NCBI GenBank assembly: GCA_012728335.1
Contig: JAAYFG010000079.1
Span: 1 to 33,731 of the forward strand
Length of the DNA stretch: 33,731 nucleotides
Source of the DNA: Tissierellia bacterium
GTDB lineage: Bacteria; Bacillota; Clostridia; Tissierellales; Peptoniphilaceae
Direction: 5' to 3'
In this document: positions 15,778 to 23,910 of the stretch, piece after piece
Numbering within the stretch: position 1 is the stretch's first letter
How the letters are laid out: the number at the start of each line of letters is the position of its first letter
The notes under the pieces: generated by a model
The model's input: the letters and a program-made list of their open reading frames with translations, nothing else
What the model was told of the DNA's origin: nothing
Databases searched by the model: none
Position numbers and translations under genes: made by a program

Positions 15778-16536
15778 ATGGTGTTTAAAGTAATATTTTT
15801 ATGCGTAATGTGTTATATTGGAGCATTTGTTGATGCGATTGCTGGTGGCGGAGGTCTTATTACACTACCGTCATATTTTATTGCGGGGATTGATACCAAT
15901 TTTGCACTAGGAACAAATAAATTTGCATCTTCATCAGGTACTTTAATGAGTACATATACTTTTGCAAAAAAAGGATACATAGACAAAGAACTTATGAAAC
16001 GATTATTACCGTTTACTCTTATTGGAGCAGTTTTAGGTGCCCAAACGGTCTCTATATTAGATCCCAATATTCTTAGACCAATAATAGTATTTTTGCTTAT
16101 TGCAGTAGGATTATATACATATTTTGCAAAAGACATAGGATTGGTTTATAATTATAAAGGGTTTAATAAAAACAATTTAATAGCAGGATGCCTTTTGGCA
16201 TTGGGGCTTGGGTTTTACGATGGTTTCTTTGGTCCGGGAACTGGTTCGTTCATAATATTTGGACTGATTAAACTATATGGATTTGACTTTACCCACGCAA
16301 GTGGAAATGCCAAAGCTATGAATTTAATGAGCAATGTAGCAAGTTTAGTAGTATTTGCAATAAATGGAAATATAATGTACTTAATGGGAGTTCCAATAGC
16401 TCTTTCCATGATGTTAGGTGGAAAAATGGGATCTAATACTGCTCTTAAAAAAGGCTCTAAATTCATAAAGCCAATTTATATAATAATGGCTTTTGCTGCA
16501 GCAATTAAAGTAGTACTTGATGTTGTATTAAAATAG
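15778..16536 (+). CDS. TSUP-family transporter (sulfite exporter TauE/SafE type)
   Basis: This 252-residue integral membrane protein has about eight helices and the two TSUP repeats. The first is marked by VDAIAGGGGLITLPSYFIAGI and NKFASSSGTLMSTYTF, the second by GFYDGFFGPGTGSFIIFGLI and ASGNAKAMNLMSNVASLVVF. Family members move sulfite, sulfoacetate or other organic anions; the substrate here is unknown. I start it at ATG 15778, where GGGGAG lies 7 bases upstream; an in-frame TTG at 15712 would add 22 residues without a ribosome site. The ApbE gene follows after 16 bases, suggesting cotranscription. Confidence 0.88.
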   Translation: MVFKVIFLCVMCYIGAFVDAIAGGGGLITLPSYFIAGIDTNFALGTNKFASSSGTLMSTYTFAKKGYIDKELMKRLLPFTLIGAVLGAQTVSILDPNILRPIIVFLLIAVGLYTYFAKDIGLVYNYKGFNKNNLIAGCLLALGLGFYDGFFGPGTGSFIIFGLIKLYGFDFTHASGNAKAMNLMSNVASLVVFAINGNIMYLMGVPIALSMMLGGKMGSNTALKKGSKFIKPIYIIMAFAAAIKVVLDVVLK

Positions 16537-16552
16537 TAAATGAGGCGAAATA

Positions 16553-17704
16553 GTGAGAAAAAGACTTAGTATAATACTTTTGATTTCTATATTTATGACA
16601 TCACTTGTTGGATGCCAAGGGAAAGATGAAGTTGAATTAAACAAATATAAACATACATTCTTAAATGTATTTGACACAGTGGTAGATATTACAATATATG
16701 AAGAAACTAAAGAAGAAGCAGATGTTTACAATGAGTATATAGAAAATAGATTTAAAGAACTTCATAAACTATATGATAAATATCATACTTATGAAGGTGT
16801 AAATAATATAAAAACCATAAATGATAATGCAGGGATTGAGCCTGTAAAAGTAAATGAAGAACTATTTAATATAATTTCCGATTCTATAAACTGGTATCAT
16901 ATGTATAGTGACAAAACAGACATTTCAATGGGAGCACTCATTAATGTTTGGTCTAAATATAGAGATATACATGAAGTAGAAGGTGCAGATGAGCTATCTA
17001 TTGAAAAGAGATTACCTACACAGGAGGAACTTGAAATAGCAGCTAGCTATACTGGAATTGACAAAATAGTCTTAGATAGTGAAAATATGACTGTCTTTAT
17101 AGATAATGAAAATACTCAAATTGATGTTGGGGCAGTAGCTAAAGGTTATGCTACTGAATTGATAGCTCAAGAAGTAATGGAAATGGGCTTAGATTCTGGA
17201 ATAATCAATGCAGGGGGAAACGTTAGAACTATTGGAGTACCAAAAGATGGTGTACGATCAAAATGGGGAATAGCAATAGATAATCCCATAGACTCTGAAA
17301 CACTAATTGAATGGGTAGAAACTAATGGGAATGATAGCACAATAAACACTGCAAATGAAGAAGATTACACAGAAGTAGTGTATGTAAACGACATGAGCAT
17401 AGTAACTAGTGGTGACTATCAAAGATTTTTTGTAGTAGATGGAAAGCTATATCATCATTTAATAGATAAGGAAACTATGTATCCAGGCGACAATTATCGT
17501 CTAGTTTCAATTCTAACGGAAGATTCTGGATTAGCTGACTTCTTATCGACTGCAGTATTTCTAATGGCATATGACGAGGGTAGAGAGCTTGTAGACAGTA
17601 TTGATGGTGTGGAAGCTATATGGTTGATGAAAGACAAAGAGAAAATTTATACTGACGGAATGAAAGACATAATGTTAAGTACCGGAGCAACTGGCGGTAA
17701 ATAG
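16553..17704 (+). CDS. apbE: FAD:protein FMN transferase (ApbE), lipoprotein
   Basis: ApbE attaches FMN to Thr or Ser of flavoproteins such as NqrB/RnfG-type subunits on the outer side of the membrane. The 383-residue protein has a lipoprotein signal with lipobox LVGC (Cys21), DTVVDITIY, the FAD-binding IDVGAVAKGYATELIAQ and IINAGGNVRTIG segments, the TSGDYQRFF motif, the LYHHLIDKETMYPG strand-loop, and a C-terminal LADFLSTAVFLM helix. Length is typical. The start is GTG 16553 with GAGG upstream. A membrane protein gene follows after 10 bases. No obvious flavinylated target with an FMN-binding domain is encoded in the window. Confidence 0.93.
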   Translation: MRKRLSIILLISIFMTSLVGCQGKDEVELNKYKHTFLNVFDTVVDITIYEETKEEADVYNEYIENRFKELHKLYDKYHTYEGVNNIKTINDNAGIEPVKVNEELFNIISDSINWYHMYSDKTDISMGALINVWSKYRDIHEVEGADELSIEKRLPTQEELEIAASYTGIDKIVLDSENMTVFIDNENTQIDVGAVAKGYATELIAQEVMEMGLDSGIINAGGNVRTIGVPKDGVRSKWGIAIDNPIDSETLIEWVETNGNDSTINTANEEDYTEVVYVNDMSIVTSGDYQRFFVVDGKLYHHLIDKETMYPGDNYRLVSILTEDSGLADFLSTAVFLMAYDEGRELVDSIDGVEAIWLMKDKEKIYTDGMKDIMLSTGATGGK

Positions 17705-17714
17705 TGGAGATAAT

Positions 17715-18236
17715 ATGATTAAAAACAATATTAGAGCATTGATATATCACATATTGATGATATTTTTGGCGACACTGATATTATTTGGATTCAAAAAGAT
17801 ATCAGATGTATTAGATATAAAATTGAATAATATAATTGTGAAATTGATAATAGTAGCACTGTTTTTCTTTGCGTACTACTATTTTGGAAAGCTTATGAGT
17901 TTGAGAATTAATCCTAAATATGACTTTTTAAATGGTCTTATAATAGCGGGATTGGGCTTATTACTTTTTATGTTTGGATATTTGGGTTTAGGTTCTGAAA
18001 TGTTTAATATTGAATTGATTGCATCATTATGGAAAATGCCATTCGATATTTTTATGAGCCCAGTTTTAGTTTGCTACACAGTTCTCGGTATAAAATACAA
18101 TCTTTTATTAGTTATACTGGCATTATTGTTGCCAGGAATAATAATGGGTTTTGGATTCAGAAAGCGAAGAATAAAAGTTAATAAAATCAGAAGAAGAAGG
18201 AAAATTAAATCTATGAATATGAATACAAATCAATAG
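17715..18236 (+). CDS. Uncharacterised membrane protein with a basic C-terminal tail
   Basis: I do not recognise this 173-residue protein. It has about five hydrophobic segments (about 8-26, 39-58, 72-92, 103-122 and 128-146) and a strongly basic cytoplasmic-looking tail, RKRRIKVNKIRRRRKIK, near residues 148-164. It starts 10 bases after apbE with a GGAGA ribosome site, so it is probably cotranscribed with the TSUP and apbE genes. A 14-bp hairpin overlaps its stop codon. It could be a membrane partner of the ApbE or TSUP protein, but nothing in the sequence shows a reaction. The coding call rests on operon position, length and ribosome site. Confidence 0.6.
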   Translation: MIKNNIRALIYHILMIFLATLILFGFKKISDVLDIKLNNIIVKLIIVALFFFAYYYFGKLMSLRINPKYDFLNGLIIAGLGLLLFMFGYLGLGSEMFNIELIASLWKMPFDIFMSPVLVCYTVLGIKYNLLLVILALLLPGIIMGFGFRKRRIKVNKIRRRRKIKSMNMNTNQ

Positions 18237-18254
18237 GGTTTATTGATTTGTATT
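18222..18254 (+). repeat. Perfect 14-bp hairpin without U-tract at a gene boundary
   Basis: AATACAAATCAATA (18222-18235) and TATTGATTTGTATT (18241-18254) are perfect inverted repeats with a GGGTT loop. The left arm contains the stop of the membrane-protein gene, and the ABC ATPase starts 30 bases later. No T-run follows, so it may be an mRNA-processing or attenuating element rather than a full terminator. Confidence 0.5.
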
Positions 18255-18283
18255 GTTGTATTCAGCTACAAAGGAGTGGCGTT

Positions 18284-19084
18284 ATGGATGATGTAATAAT
18301 AAAAATTAGCAATTTGAAGAAGAGCTTTGGAGAAAAAGAAATACTTAAGGGGATAGATTTAGAAGTTAGGAAAGGTGAACTCATTGGATATATCGGACCT
18401 AATGGTGCCGGTAAGAGTACAACTGTTAAACTTCTACTAGGTCTTTTAAGCGATTATGAAGGTAAAATCGAATTCTATGGAAAAGATATTAAAGATGATA
18501 TTAGCTATAGACAAAAGATTGGATATGTTCCTGAGGCTTCGTCACTATATGAAGAACTTACTCCAATAGAATATTTGAACTTTATCGCTTCTCTTTATGG
18601 AATAGACAGTGAAGAAACTGAATTGAAATCTAAAGGCATACTGTCATTACTTGGGATAGAAGAAGAGAGATTTAACTATAGATTAAGCACTTATTCGAAA
18701 GGCATGAAGCAAAAGGTACTATTTACAGCTAGTCTTATACACAACCCAGACATTCTATTCTTAGACGAACCCTTAAATGGTATGGACGCCAATTCTGTGT
18801 CCATAGTTAAAGAAGTAATGAGTGAGTTTGTCATGAGAGGGAAAATAATCTTTTACAGTTCTCATATATTGGAGATTGTAGAAAAAATCAGTTCTAGAAT
18901 AGTAATAATAGATAATGGAGTAATTGCAGCAAATGCGCCATTTGACGAATTAAAGAGTGATTTGCACGATTCTACATTGGAAAGTTTATTTAACGAAATA
19001 ACAGGATTTACCAATCATTCAGAAATTGCCAACGAGATAGTAAATGTAGTTACAGATGCTAAAGGTGAGAGCAATGGCAAATAA
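18284..19084 (+). CDS. ABC transporter ATP-binding protein
   Basis: This 266-residue nucleotide-binding subunit has Walker A GPNGAGKST (38-46), a Q-loop region reading IGYVPEASSLYEELTP, the signature YSKGMKQK, Walker B ILFLDEPLNGMD, and the switch His in FYSSHILE. It resembles export-type ABC-2 ATPases. I start it at ATG 18284, with AAAGGAG 7 bases upstream; an in-frame TTG at 18248 would fall inside the hairpin and lacks a ribosome site. Its end overlaps the start of the permease gene by 11 bases, so the two form one transporter. The substrate is unknown. Confidence 0.92.
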   Translation: MDDVIIKISNLKKSFGEKEILKGIDLEVRKGELIGYIGPNGAGKSTTVKLLLGLLSDYEGKIEFYGKDIKDDISYRQKIGYVPEASSLYEELTPIEYLNFIASLYGIDSEETELKSKGILSLLGIEEERFNYRLSTYSKGMKQKVLFTASLIHNPDILFLDEPLNGMDANSVSIVKEVMSEFVMRGKIIFYSSHILEIVEKISSRIVIIDNGVIAANAPFDELKSDLHDSTLESLFNEITGFTNHSEIANEIVNVVTDAKGESNGK

Positions 19085-20750
19085 TGAAGTTAGGGAAAAA
19101 GAAAAAGACACTGTATTCATATTGAGATTATTATCTCCATTCAAATCGTTAATGGAAAAAAGTGGAGTGGATTTCGAAAAGCTAAACTCTATTTTAAAGA
19201 TAAAAGCCATTTTAGATTATAGAAAGAGAAAGCTAAATGAAGCAAATAACGAAGTGACGATGGCAAATTCCAATAACTATCTATCAATAATGACAATAAA
19301 TGGGATAATGGGCGTAATTTTTTCATTTGTCGTATATATTATGCCGACTAGTATTCAAATACAACAAAGCCTATTTAATATGATATTAATATTTACTGTT
19401 ATTATGCAGTTGATATCCAGTTCCTCAGACAGTTTAATAAGCATTAGCGATAAAGAATTGATTATGAGTAGAAATGTAAATGAGATAACTTATAACTTTG
19501 CTAAATTTCTACATACAGCGGTTTTCGTTTTAGTAACAGCATATTCTTTTCAAGCTGCAAATGTTCTAATTGGAACTATAAAATACGGGATTGCATTTGG
19601 ACTTATAACTATTTTAGCGACATTATTTGTTGGTATATTTTCTCTAAGTATAGTAATTTTCATGTATATGGGCATATTCAAGTACTTTGATGGAGATAAA
19701 TTAAGGGAAGTAACTACTAATATAAATTTATTTATTTCTATACTTTTAGGTGTTGGCTCTCAACTAGCAGTTAGGGTTATAGATCCAGATATGTTTGTAA
19801 ATGCAGTTTCTAATATGAAAATTGACACCATGTCATTTTTCATGCCTAATGTATGGTTCTCATCGTTTGTTGGCTATTTTTTAGATGGGAATAGAAGTCG
19901 TAGCAATATAATTCTCATGATAATTTCTTTAGTCGTTCCAATAGCATTATTTCTTTTATATTATGTAAATGCAGAGAAATTTGAGAAGAACTTAGCAAAA
20001 GTTAGTGGTGGGACTAAACTTAAGAGTCATAAATTTGATTTGAAACAGTCCATAGGGAAAGTCATAACAAAAAGTGGCTTTGAGAGAACATTCTATAATT
20101 TCACTAATACTATTATGAAAAGAGAAGATACTGTTAAAAGGATTGTACTTTCCCAAATCTCATTAGGTATATTATTTCCTATTATGATGATATTCAACTT
20201 TCTTAAAAGTCCTGAAACTATGTCAGAGATAGGTTTTGAAATACATATTATAATGTATATGTTCATTTTTTTTGGTACACAGGGAATGATGTCGATGATG
20301 TATTCTCCTAACTATAAAAATGCGTGGATTTATGAGATATCAGGATTGGATAGTACAGTTGAGATGCTTAGAGGAGCAACTAAAGCATATCTTATCAGAT
20401 GGCTAATTGTCCCGGTAATCCTGTTAGGAATAGCGCTAATGTTTTTATTTGATAACTATACAGTTGTGACATTTATGAATTCATTGTGTCTATTGTATAT
20501 TCTAGCAGTTTTGAATCAAAGAATATTTATTGATTATCCAATATTTTCAATTGAAAACCAAGTTAGTTCAGGTAAAGGAGTATCTAATTTCTTTATGTTA
20601 CTAGCTGAAATGTTTTTATATGTAATAATATTTGGGATTAATATAGCGTTTATATTATTCTTAAAAGAATGGTATTTTACAATAGTTCTTGTAATTTTTG
20701 TATTTATCGCAGATAGATACGGATATAAAAACTTGTATGAAGTAGAATAA
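19074..20750 (+). CDS. ABC transporter permease, large
   Basis: This 558-residue membrane protein has about twelve hydrophobic segments in two groups (about 80-290 and 345-550) separated by a charged loop near 300-345, with an N-terminal cytoplasmic stretch of about 70 residues. Its gene overlaps that of the ATPase, which identifies it as the membrane partner. I choose ATG 19074, preceded by AAGGTGAG at ideal spacing, rather than ATG 19056. No substrate-specific motif was recognised. It resembles uncharacterised ABC exporters of Clostridia rather than a named drug or bacteriocin system. A bidirectional terminator follows directly. Confidence 0.8.
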   Translation: MANNEVREKEKDTVFILRLLSPFKSLMEKSGVDFEKLNSILKIKAILDYRKRKLNEANNEVTMANSNNYLSIMTINGIMGVIFSFVVYIMPTSIQIQQSLFNMILIFTVIMQLISSSSDSLISISDKELIMSRNVNEITYNFAKFLHTAVFVLVTAYSFQAANVLIGTIKYGIAFGLITILATLFVGIFSLSIVIFMYMGIFKYFDGDKLREVTTNINLFISILLGVGSQLAVRVIDPDMFVNAVSNMKIDTMSFFMPNVWFSSFVGYFLDGNRSRSNIILMIISLVVPIALFLLYYVNAEKFEKNLAKVSGGTKLKSHKFDLKQSIGKVITKSGFERTFYNFTNTIMKREDTVKRIVLSQISLGILFPIMMIFNFLKSPETMSEIGFEIHIIMYMFIFFGTQGMMSMMYSPNYKNAWIYEISGLDSTVEMLRGATKAYLIRWLIVPVILLGIALMFLFDNYTVVTFMNSLCLLYILAVLNQRIFIDYPIFSIENQVSSGKGVSNFFMLLAEMFLYVIIFGINIAFILFLKEWYFTIVLVIFVFIADRYGYKNLYEVE

Positions 20751-20790
20751 AAAACATCTCAACTGAAATAGTTGAGATGTTTTAATTTTA
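20751..20790. terminator. Bidirectional terminator between permease and CofE-like genes
   Basis: AAAACATCTCAACT (20751-20764) and AGTTGAGATGTTTT (20770-20783) are perfect 14-base inverted repeats around GAAAT, with A-rich and T-rich flanks. It lies between two converging genes. Confidence 0.85.
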
Positions 20791-21972
20791 TTCAGCTGCT
20801 AAGCTATCGAAATAACCTTGAACTAATACTACTGGAGTTCCTTTGTCGCCACTACCAGAAGTTAAGTCACATAGGCTTCCAAGTAAATCTGTAATCTGTC
20901 TAGGTGTAGTACCTATAGATTCTTCTTGGCTAAGTTGATCTGTGCCTTTAGCATATATTTTTTCAGTTACTGCTTTCAATGCTTCGTCAGGAGACAAATC
21001 AGAAAGTTCAGTATCTGCAATGTATTTAAGTTTTATTTCATTTGGAGTTCCTTTAAGGCCAGCTGTAAACCCTGGAGAAACTACTGGATCAGCAAGTTCC
21101 CAAATTTTACCTATTGGATCTTTAAAAGCTCCGTCTCCATAAACCATTACTTCAGTTTCAATATTATATATTTCATCTAATTTAGTTTTTATTTCCTCTA
21201 CATATTTTTGGCAATCACGAGTGAATAATTTTACTTCATGATCAGATGCTAGATTAGAACCTAAAAGTCCATATTCTTCATTGTAGCCACTACCATTAAT
21301 TGGTGTATTTAATATTTCGTCTAGTCCGTAAACTGTATTTGCACCAGCTTCTCTAAGCAGTCTTTTAGTTCTCTTTCTAGTGTGAATGTCTGATACCAGT
21401 ACATCTTTTGTATAATTAAGTATAACTCTTGGGTCGTTTGCTAGGATGATTTCAATATTATCACCTAAGCATTTGTATAGGTCTACATAGTCAATTCCTG
21501 TAAATTCATGTTTAACTGAACTTCCAAAAAATTCTCTATATTCACTTTCTGTAAGTACTCTATCATATGGATTGATTTTCAACTCATCTAATGTATCCAA
21601 ACTCATTAAATGGTTTCCAACTTCATCTGATGGATAACTTAATAGCACAACAAGTTTTTTTCCACTTTCAGCAATTCCTTTTAACAGCACAGAAAACCTA
21701 TTTCTACTAAGAATAGGGAATACAATACCTATAGTATCACCTGGGTACTTATTCTTTATATCCTCTGCAATTTCTGAAGTAGTAGCATAATTACCTTGAG
21801 CTCTAGCTATTAAAGATTCAGTTATACCTATTACATCTTTATCTTTTAATACTAAATTTTCAGATTTTTGTGCCTCTACGATTGAATCTACAACGATTGA
21901 AACAATATCGTCGCCTTCTTTTACTATTGGTGTTCTAATTCCTCGAGCAACTGTACCAACTGTTCTAGTCAT
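20788..21972 (-). CDS. Coenzyme F420-0:L-glutamate ligase-like protein (CofE family)
   Basis: This 394-residue protein begins GTVARGIRTPIVKEGDDIVSI, as CofE-family proteins do, followed by DKDVIGITESLIARAQGNYA, a core typical of the F420_ligase domain. The C-terminal part (about 250-394) includes VMVYGDGAFKDPIGKIWELADP and ends in a DLTSGSGDKGTP segment. In archaea and actinobacteria CofE adds glutamates to F420, using GTP. No other F420 gene is here and clostridia generally lack F420, so the substrate is probably something else. It is longer than archaeal CofE (about 250). The start is the ATG read from 21972, with GGAGGGTG about 10 bases upstream. A good promoter precedes it on this strand. 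Confidence 0.75.
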   Translation of the reverse strand: MTRTVGTVARGIRTPIVKEGDDIVSIVVDSIVEAQKSENLVLKDKDVIGITESLIARAQGNYATTSEIAEDIKNKYPGDTIGIVFPILSRNRFSVLLKGIAESGKKLVVLLSYPSDEVGNHLMSLDTLDELKINPYDRVLTESEYREFFGSSVKHEFTGIDYVDLYKCLGDNIEIILANDPRVILNYTKDVLVSDIHTRKRTKRLLREAGANTVYGLDEILNTPINGSGYNEEYGLLGSNLASDHEVKLFTRDCQKYVEEIKTKLDEIYNIETEVMVYGDGAFKDPIGKIWELADPVVSPGFTAGLKGTPNEIKLKYIADTELSDLSPDEALKAVTEKIYAKGTDQLSQEESIGTTPRQITDLLGSLCDLTSGSGDKGTPVVLVQGYFDSLAAE

Positions 21973-22028
21973 GTAATATTACACCCTCCCATTTGTTTAA
22001 CTAAATTAACTAAATACAACACATTAAT

Positions 22029-22056
22029 ATTATATTTTAGTTTCAGTAAAAATCAA
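22029..22056 (-). promoter_or_regulatory. Promoter of the CofE-like gene
   Basis: Read on the minus strand, TTGATT (22056-22051) and TATAAT (22034-22029) are separated by 16 bp. The -35 box lies four bases past the stop codon of the upstream cyclo-ligase gene. Confidence 0.6.
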
Positions 22057-22059
22057 TAT

Positions 22060-22626
22060 TTATTTTATATTTATTGTCGATTTATCATTAATAATTAAAT
22101 CAACAGGAATATCATAATCATCATTTTCAAAATCCATAATCTGTTCTTCAAAACATATTCCGATTTTTGTCGGATTGGTATTCAAAGAAGAAAAGAATTT
22201 GTCATAAAAACCAGCTCCATATCCAATTCTATAGCCTTTAGTATTGAAAATTAAACCTGGAGTAATGACTAAATCCAATATATTTGGATCTACTATGTCT
22301 ATTGACTCTTTGTTTGGTTCCAATACTCCAAAATATCCGGATTCAAGGTCTTCGAATCGTGTAAGCTTAGAAATATTCATCAATTTATTAGCTTTATCAA
22401 TAATTGGAACATATACGTTTTTATTGTCATTAATCGCTCTATTTATGAATTCATGAGTATTAATTTCATTCTTAAAGCTTACAAATACGAAAATATCCTT
22501 TGAGCTCTTGTATTGTTCAGAGTCAAACAGTTTATTGATAATAGACTTTGACTTGTAAATATGCGATTTCGAATCTATTTCTTGGAGTTTTTCAAGCATC
22601 ATCTTTCGTAAATCTTTTTTATTCAT
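22060..22626 (-). CDS. 5-formyltetrahydrofolate cyclo-ligase
   Basis: The enzyme converts 5-formyl-THF to 5,10-methenyl-THF with ATP, returning the stored folate to one-carbon metabolism. The 188-residue protein has the N-terminal basic helix KKDLRKMM, the central VFVFVSFKNEINTHEFI, and the C-terminal ATP/folate site LVITPGLIFNTKGYRIGYGAGFYDKF (two conserved blocks, GYGAGFYD at about 135-142). I start it at the ATG read from 22626, with GGTGA about 7 bases upstream; an in-frame TTG two codons earlier abuts the ribosome site. It lies 61 bases downstream of the pyrophosphatase-like gene on the same strand and may be cotranscribed with it. Confidence 0.93.
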   Translation of the reverse strand: MNKKDLRKMMLEKLQEIDSKSHIYKSKSIINKLFDSEQYKSSKDIFVFVSFKNEINTHEFINRAINDNKNVYVPIIDKANKLMNISKLTRFEDLESGYFGVLEPNKESIDIVDPNILDLVITPGLIFNTKGYRIGYGAGFYDKFFSSLNTNPTKIGICFEEQIMDFENDDYDIPVDLIINDKSTINIK

Positions 22627-22687
22627 AAACAATCACCACTCTTAATTATATAGCATTTTAGTGCTTAAATGTTAAATATTACGAAAA

Positions 22688-23020
22688 TTATTTGATTATA
22701 ATGTCAATGTCAAAATATTTTTCTTGAAAATGTACCGCATTTCTTATAGTCTCTTCAGTAAATACGGTATCAATAGGAGCTAAAACCCACTTATCTTCAC
22801 AGTCATTTATCCTTTTTATAATTGCAATAAGTGTTCCTGTAAAATTTGTAATTGGATGTTCAACTCCTAAAATATAGACATCTTGATACATTCCATCACC
22901 AGCAATAATACCTTCTATGTATCCGTAGTTTATAGGATATACAGTATTTGGGTAGTCATGGTGAATATAGCCTATAGGTCTATCAATAATTGCCGTAAAT
23001 TCATTTCCTATCACTTTCAT
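22688..23020 (-). CDS. Miniature inorganic pyrophosphatase-like protein
   Basis: This 110-residue protein resembles a shortened family I soluble pyrophosphatase: IDRPIGYIHHDYP, then VYPINYGYIEGII (29-40), the acidic loop GDGMYQDVYILG (41-52), a strand GTLIAIIKR, and the paired motif INDCEDKWVLAP (71-82), ending in FQEKYF. The canonical DxDPxD metal loop reads DGMYQD here, so several acidic ligands differ and activity on pyrophosphate is uncertain. Full-size enzymes are about 170 residues. Similar short proteins occur in clostridia, where I would call them pyrophosphatase-like. The start has AAGGGG at good spacing. It heads a leftward pair with the cyclo-ligase gene. Confidence 0.75.
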   Translation of the reverse strand: MKVIGNEFTAIIDRPIGYIHHDYPNTVYPINYGYIEGIIAGDGMYQDVYILGVEHPITNFTGTLIAIIKRINDCEDKWVLAPIDTVFTEETIRNAVHFQEKYFDIDIIIK

Positions 23021-23102
23021 AATTATACCCCTTATTTATGTAATAAATACTTAATTAAATTTTAGCATCAATGGTATAATATAGTAAAATATGAGTTTAA
23101 TC

Positions 23103-23135
23103 AAAGTTTCACAATAATTATCGTGGTAAAACTTT
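23103..23135 (+). repeat. Imperfect hairpin in the ftsE upstream region
   Basis: AAAGTTTCAC (23103-23112) can pair with GTG-GTA-AAACTTT (23123-23135), with a three-base bulge. It lies between a possible upstream -10 (TGG-TATAAT, 23072-23080) and the proximal -10 at 23156. It has no T-run. The function is unknown. Confidence 0.3.
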
Positions 23136-23161
23136 AGTTTATTTTGATTATATTGTATAAT
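23133..23161 (+). promoter_or_regulatory. Probable ftsE promoter
   Basis: TATAAT at 23156-23161 with TTTAGT at 23133-23138 gives a 17-bp spacer, but the -35 box is weak. A second extended -10 (TGG-TATAAT) at 23072-23080 could give a longer leader. Confidence 0.4.
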
Positions 23162-23202
23162 GTATTATTGACAGAGATTAAGAAATTTGAAAGGTGTATA
23201 TT

Positions 23203-23910
23203 ATGATAAGATTTGAGAATGTATATAAGGAGTATCCTAATGGTACATTAGCTCTACAAAATATTAATCTGAATATTGAAAAAGGTGAGTTTGTATTTTT
23301 AGTAGGTGCCAGTGGAGCAGGTAAGAGCACCATGATAAAAGTGCTTTTAAGTGAAGAAAAAATAACTCGTGGAAATCTTTATTTCAATGATGATAATGTT
23401 ACAAAAATAAGAAATGCCAGGATACCTTTTTATAGACGTCAAATAGGAACGGTCTTTCAAGACTTTAGACTGTTACCAACTATGACTGTATATGAAAATG
23501 TTGCTTATGCAATGGAGATAGTTGGCGCTTCAAACAAAGATATTCGTAGACGTGTTCCCATAGTTTTAGGAATAGTAAATCTGAGTAAGAAAGCTAATTG
23601 TTATCCAACGGAACTTTCTGGTGGAGAATCACAAAGAGTTGCCATAGCAAGAGCTATAGTAAACAATCCTGAGCTTTTAATTGCTGATGAACCTACGGGA
23701 AACTTAGACTACGAAACGGCAATTGACGTAATGAATGCTCTTATTGATATCAATAAGAGAGGAACTACGATTATAATGGCAACACATGCTAAATCCATAG
23801 TTGATGAAATGCAAAAAAGAGTTCTTCAACTTGAGAATGGCAAGTTAATAAGAGATGAGGTAGATGGATATTATGATAAAACCGTTGAGACAGATCAGGT
23901 CGATAATTAA
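23203..23910 (+). CDS. ftsE: Cell-division ABC ATPase FtsE
   Basis: FtsE pairs with FtsX to form an ABC-like complex that drives peptidoglycan hydrolases at the septum or side wall. The 235-residue protein has VYKEYPNGTLAL, Walker A GASGAGKST, a Q-loop VFQDFRLLPTMTVYENVAYA (all typical of FtsE), the signature LSGGESQRVAIARA, Walker B LLIADEPTGNLD, and the switch His in MATHAKSI. I use ATG 23203, with GAAAGGTG 6 bases upstream; an upstream GTG at 23194 overlaps that ribosome site. ftsX begins inside its 3' end. Confidence 0.95.
   Translation: MIRFENVYKEYPNGTLALQNINLNIEKGEFVFLVGASGAGKSTMIKVLLSEEKITRGNLYFNDDNVTKIRNARIPFYRRQIGTVFQDFRLLPTMTVYENVAYAMEIVGASNKDIRRRVPIVLGIVNLSKKANCYPTELSGGESQRVAIARAIVNNPELLIADEPTGNLDYETAIDVMNALIDINKRGTTIIMATHAKSIVDEMQKRVLQLENGKLIRDEVDGYYDKTVETDQVDN

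Noticed and set aside
20926..21180. Rightward open frames opposite the CofE-like gene
   Set aside because: They are antisense shadows of a conserved coding region and lack ribosome sites; their composition follows the real gene's codon phase.
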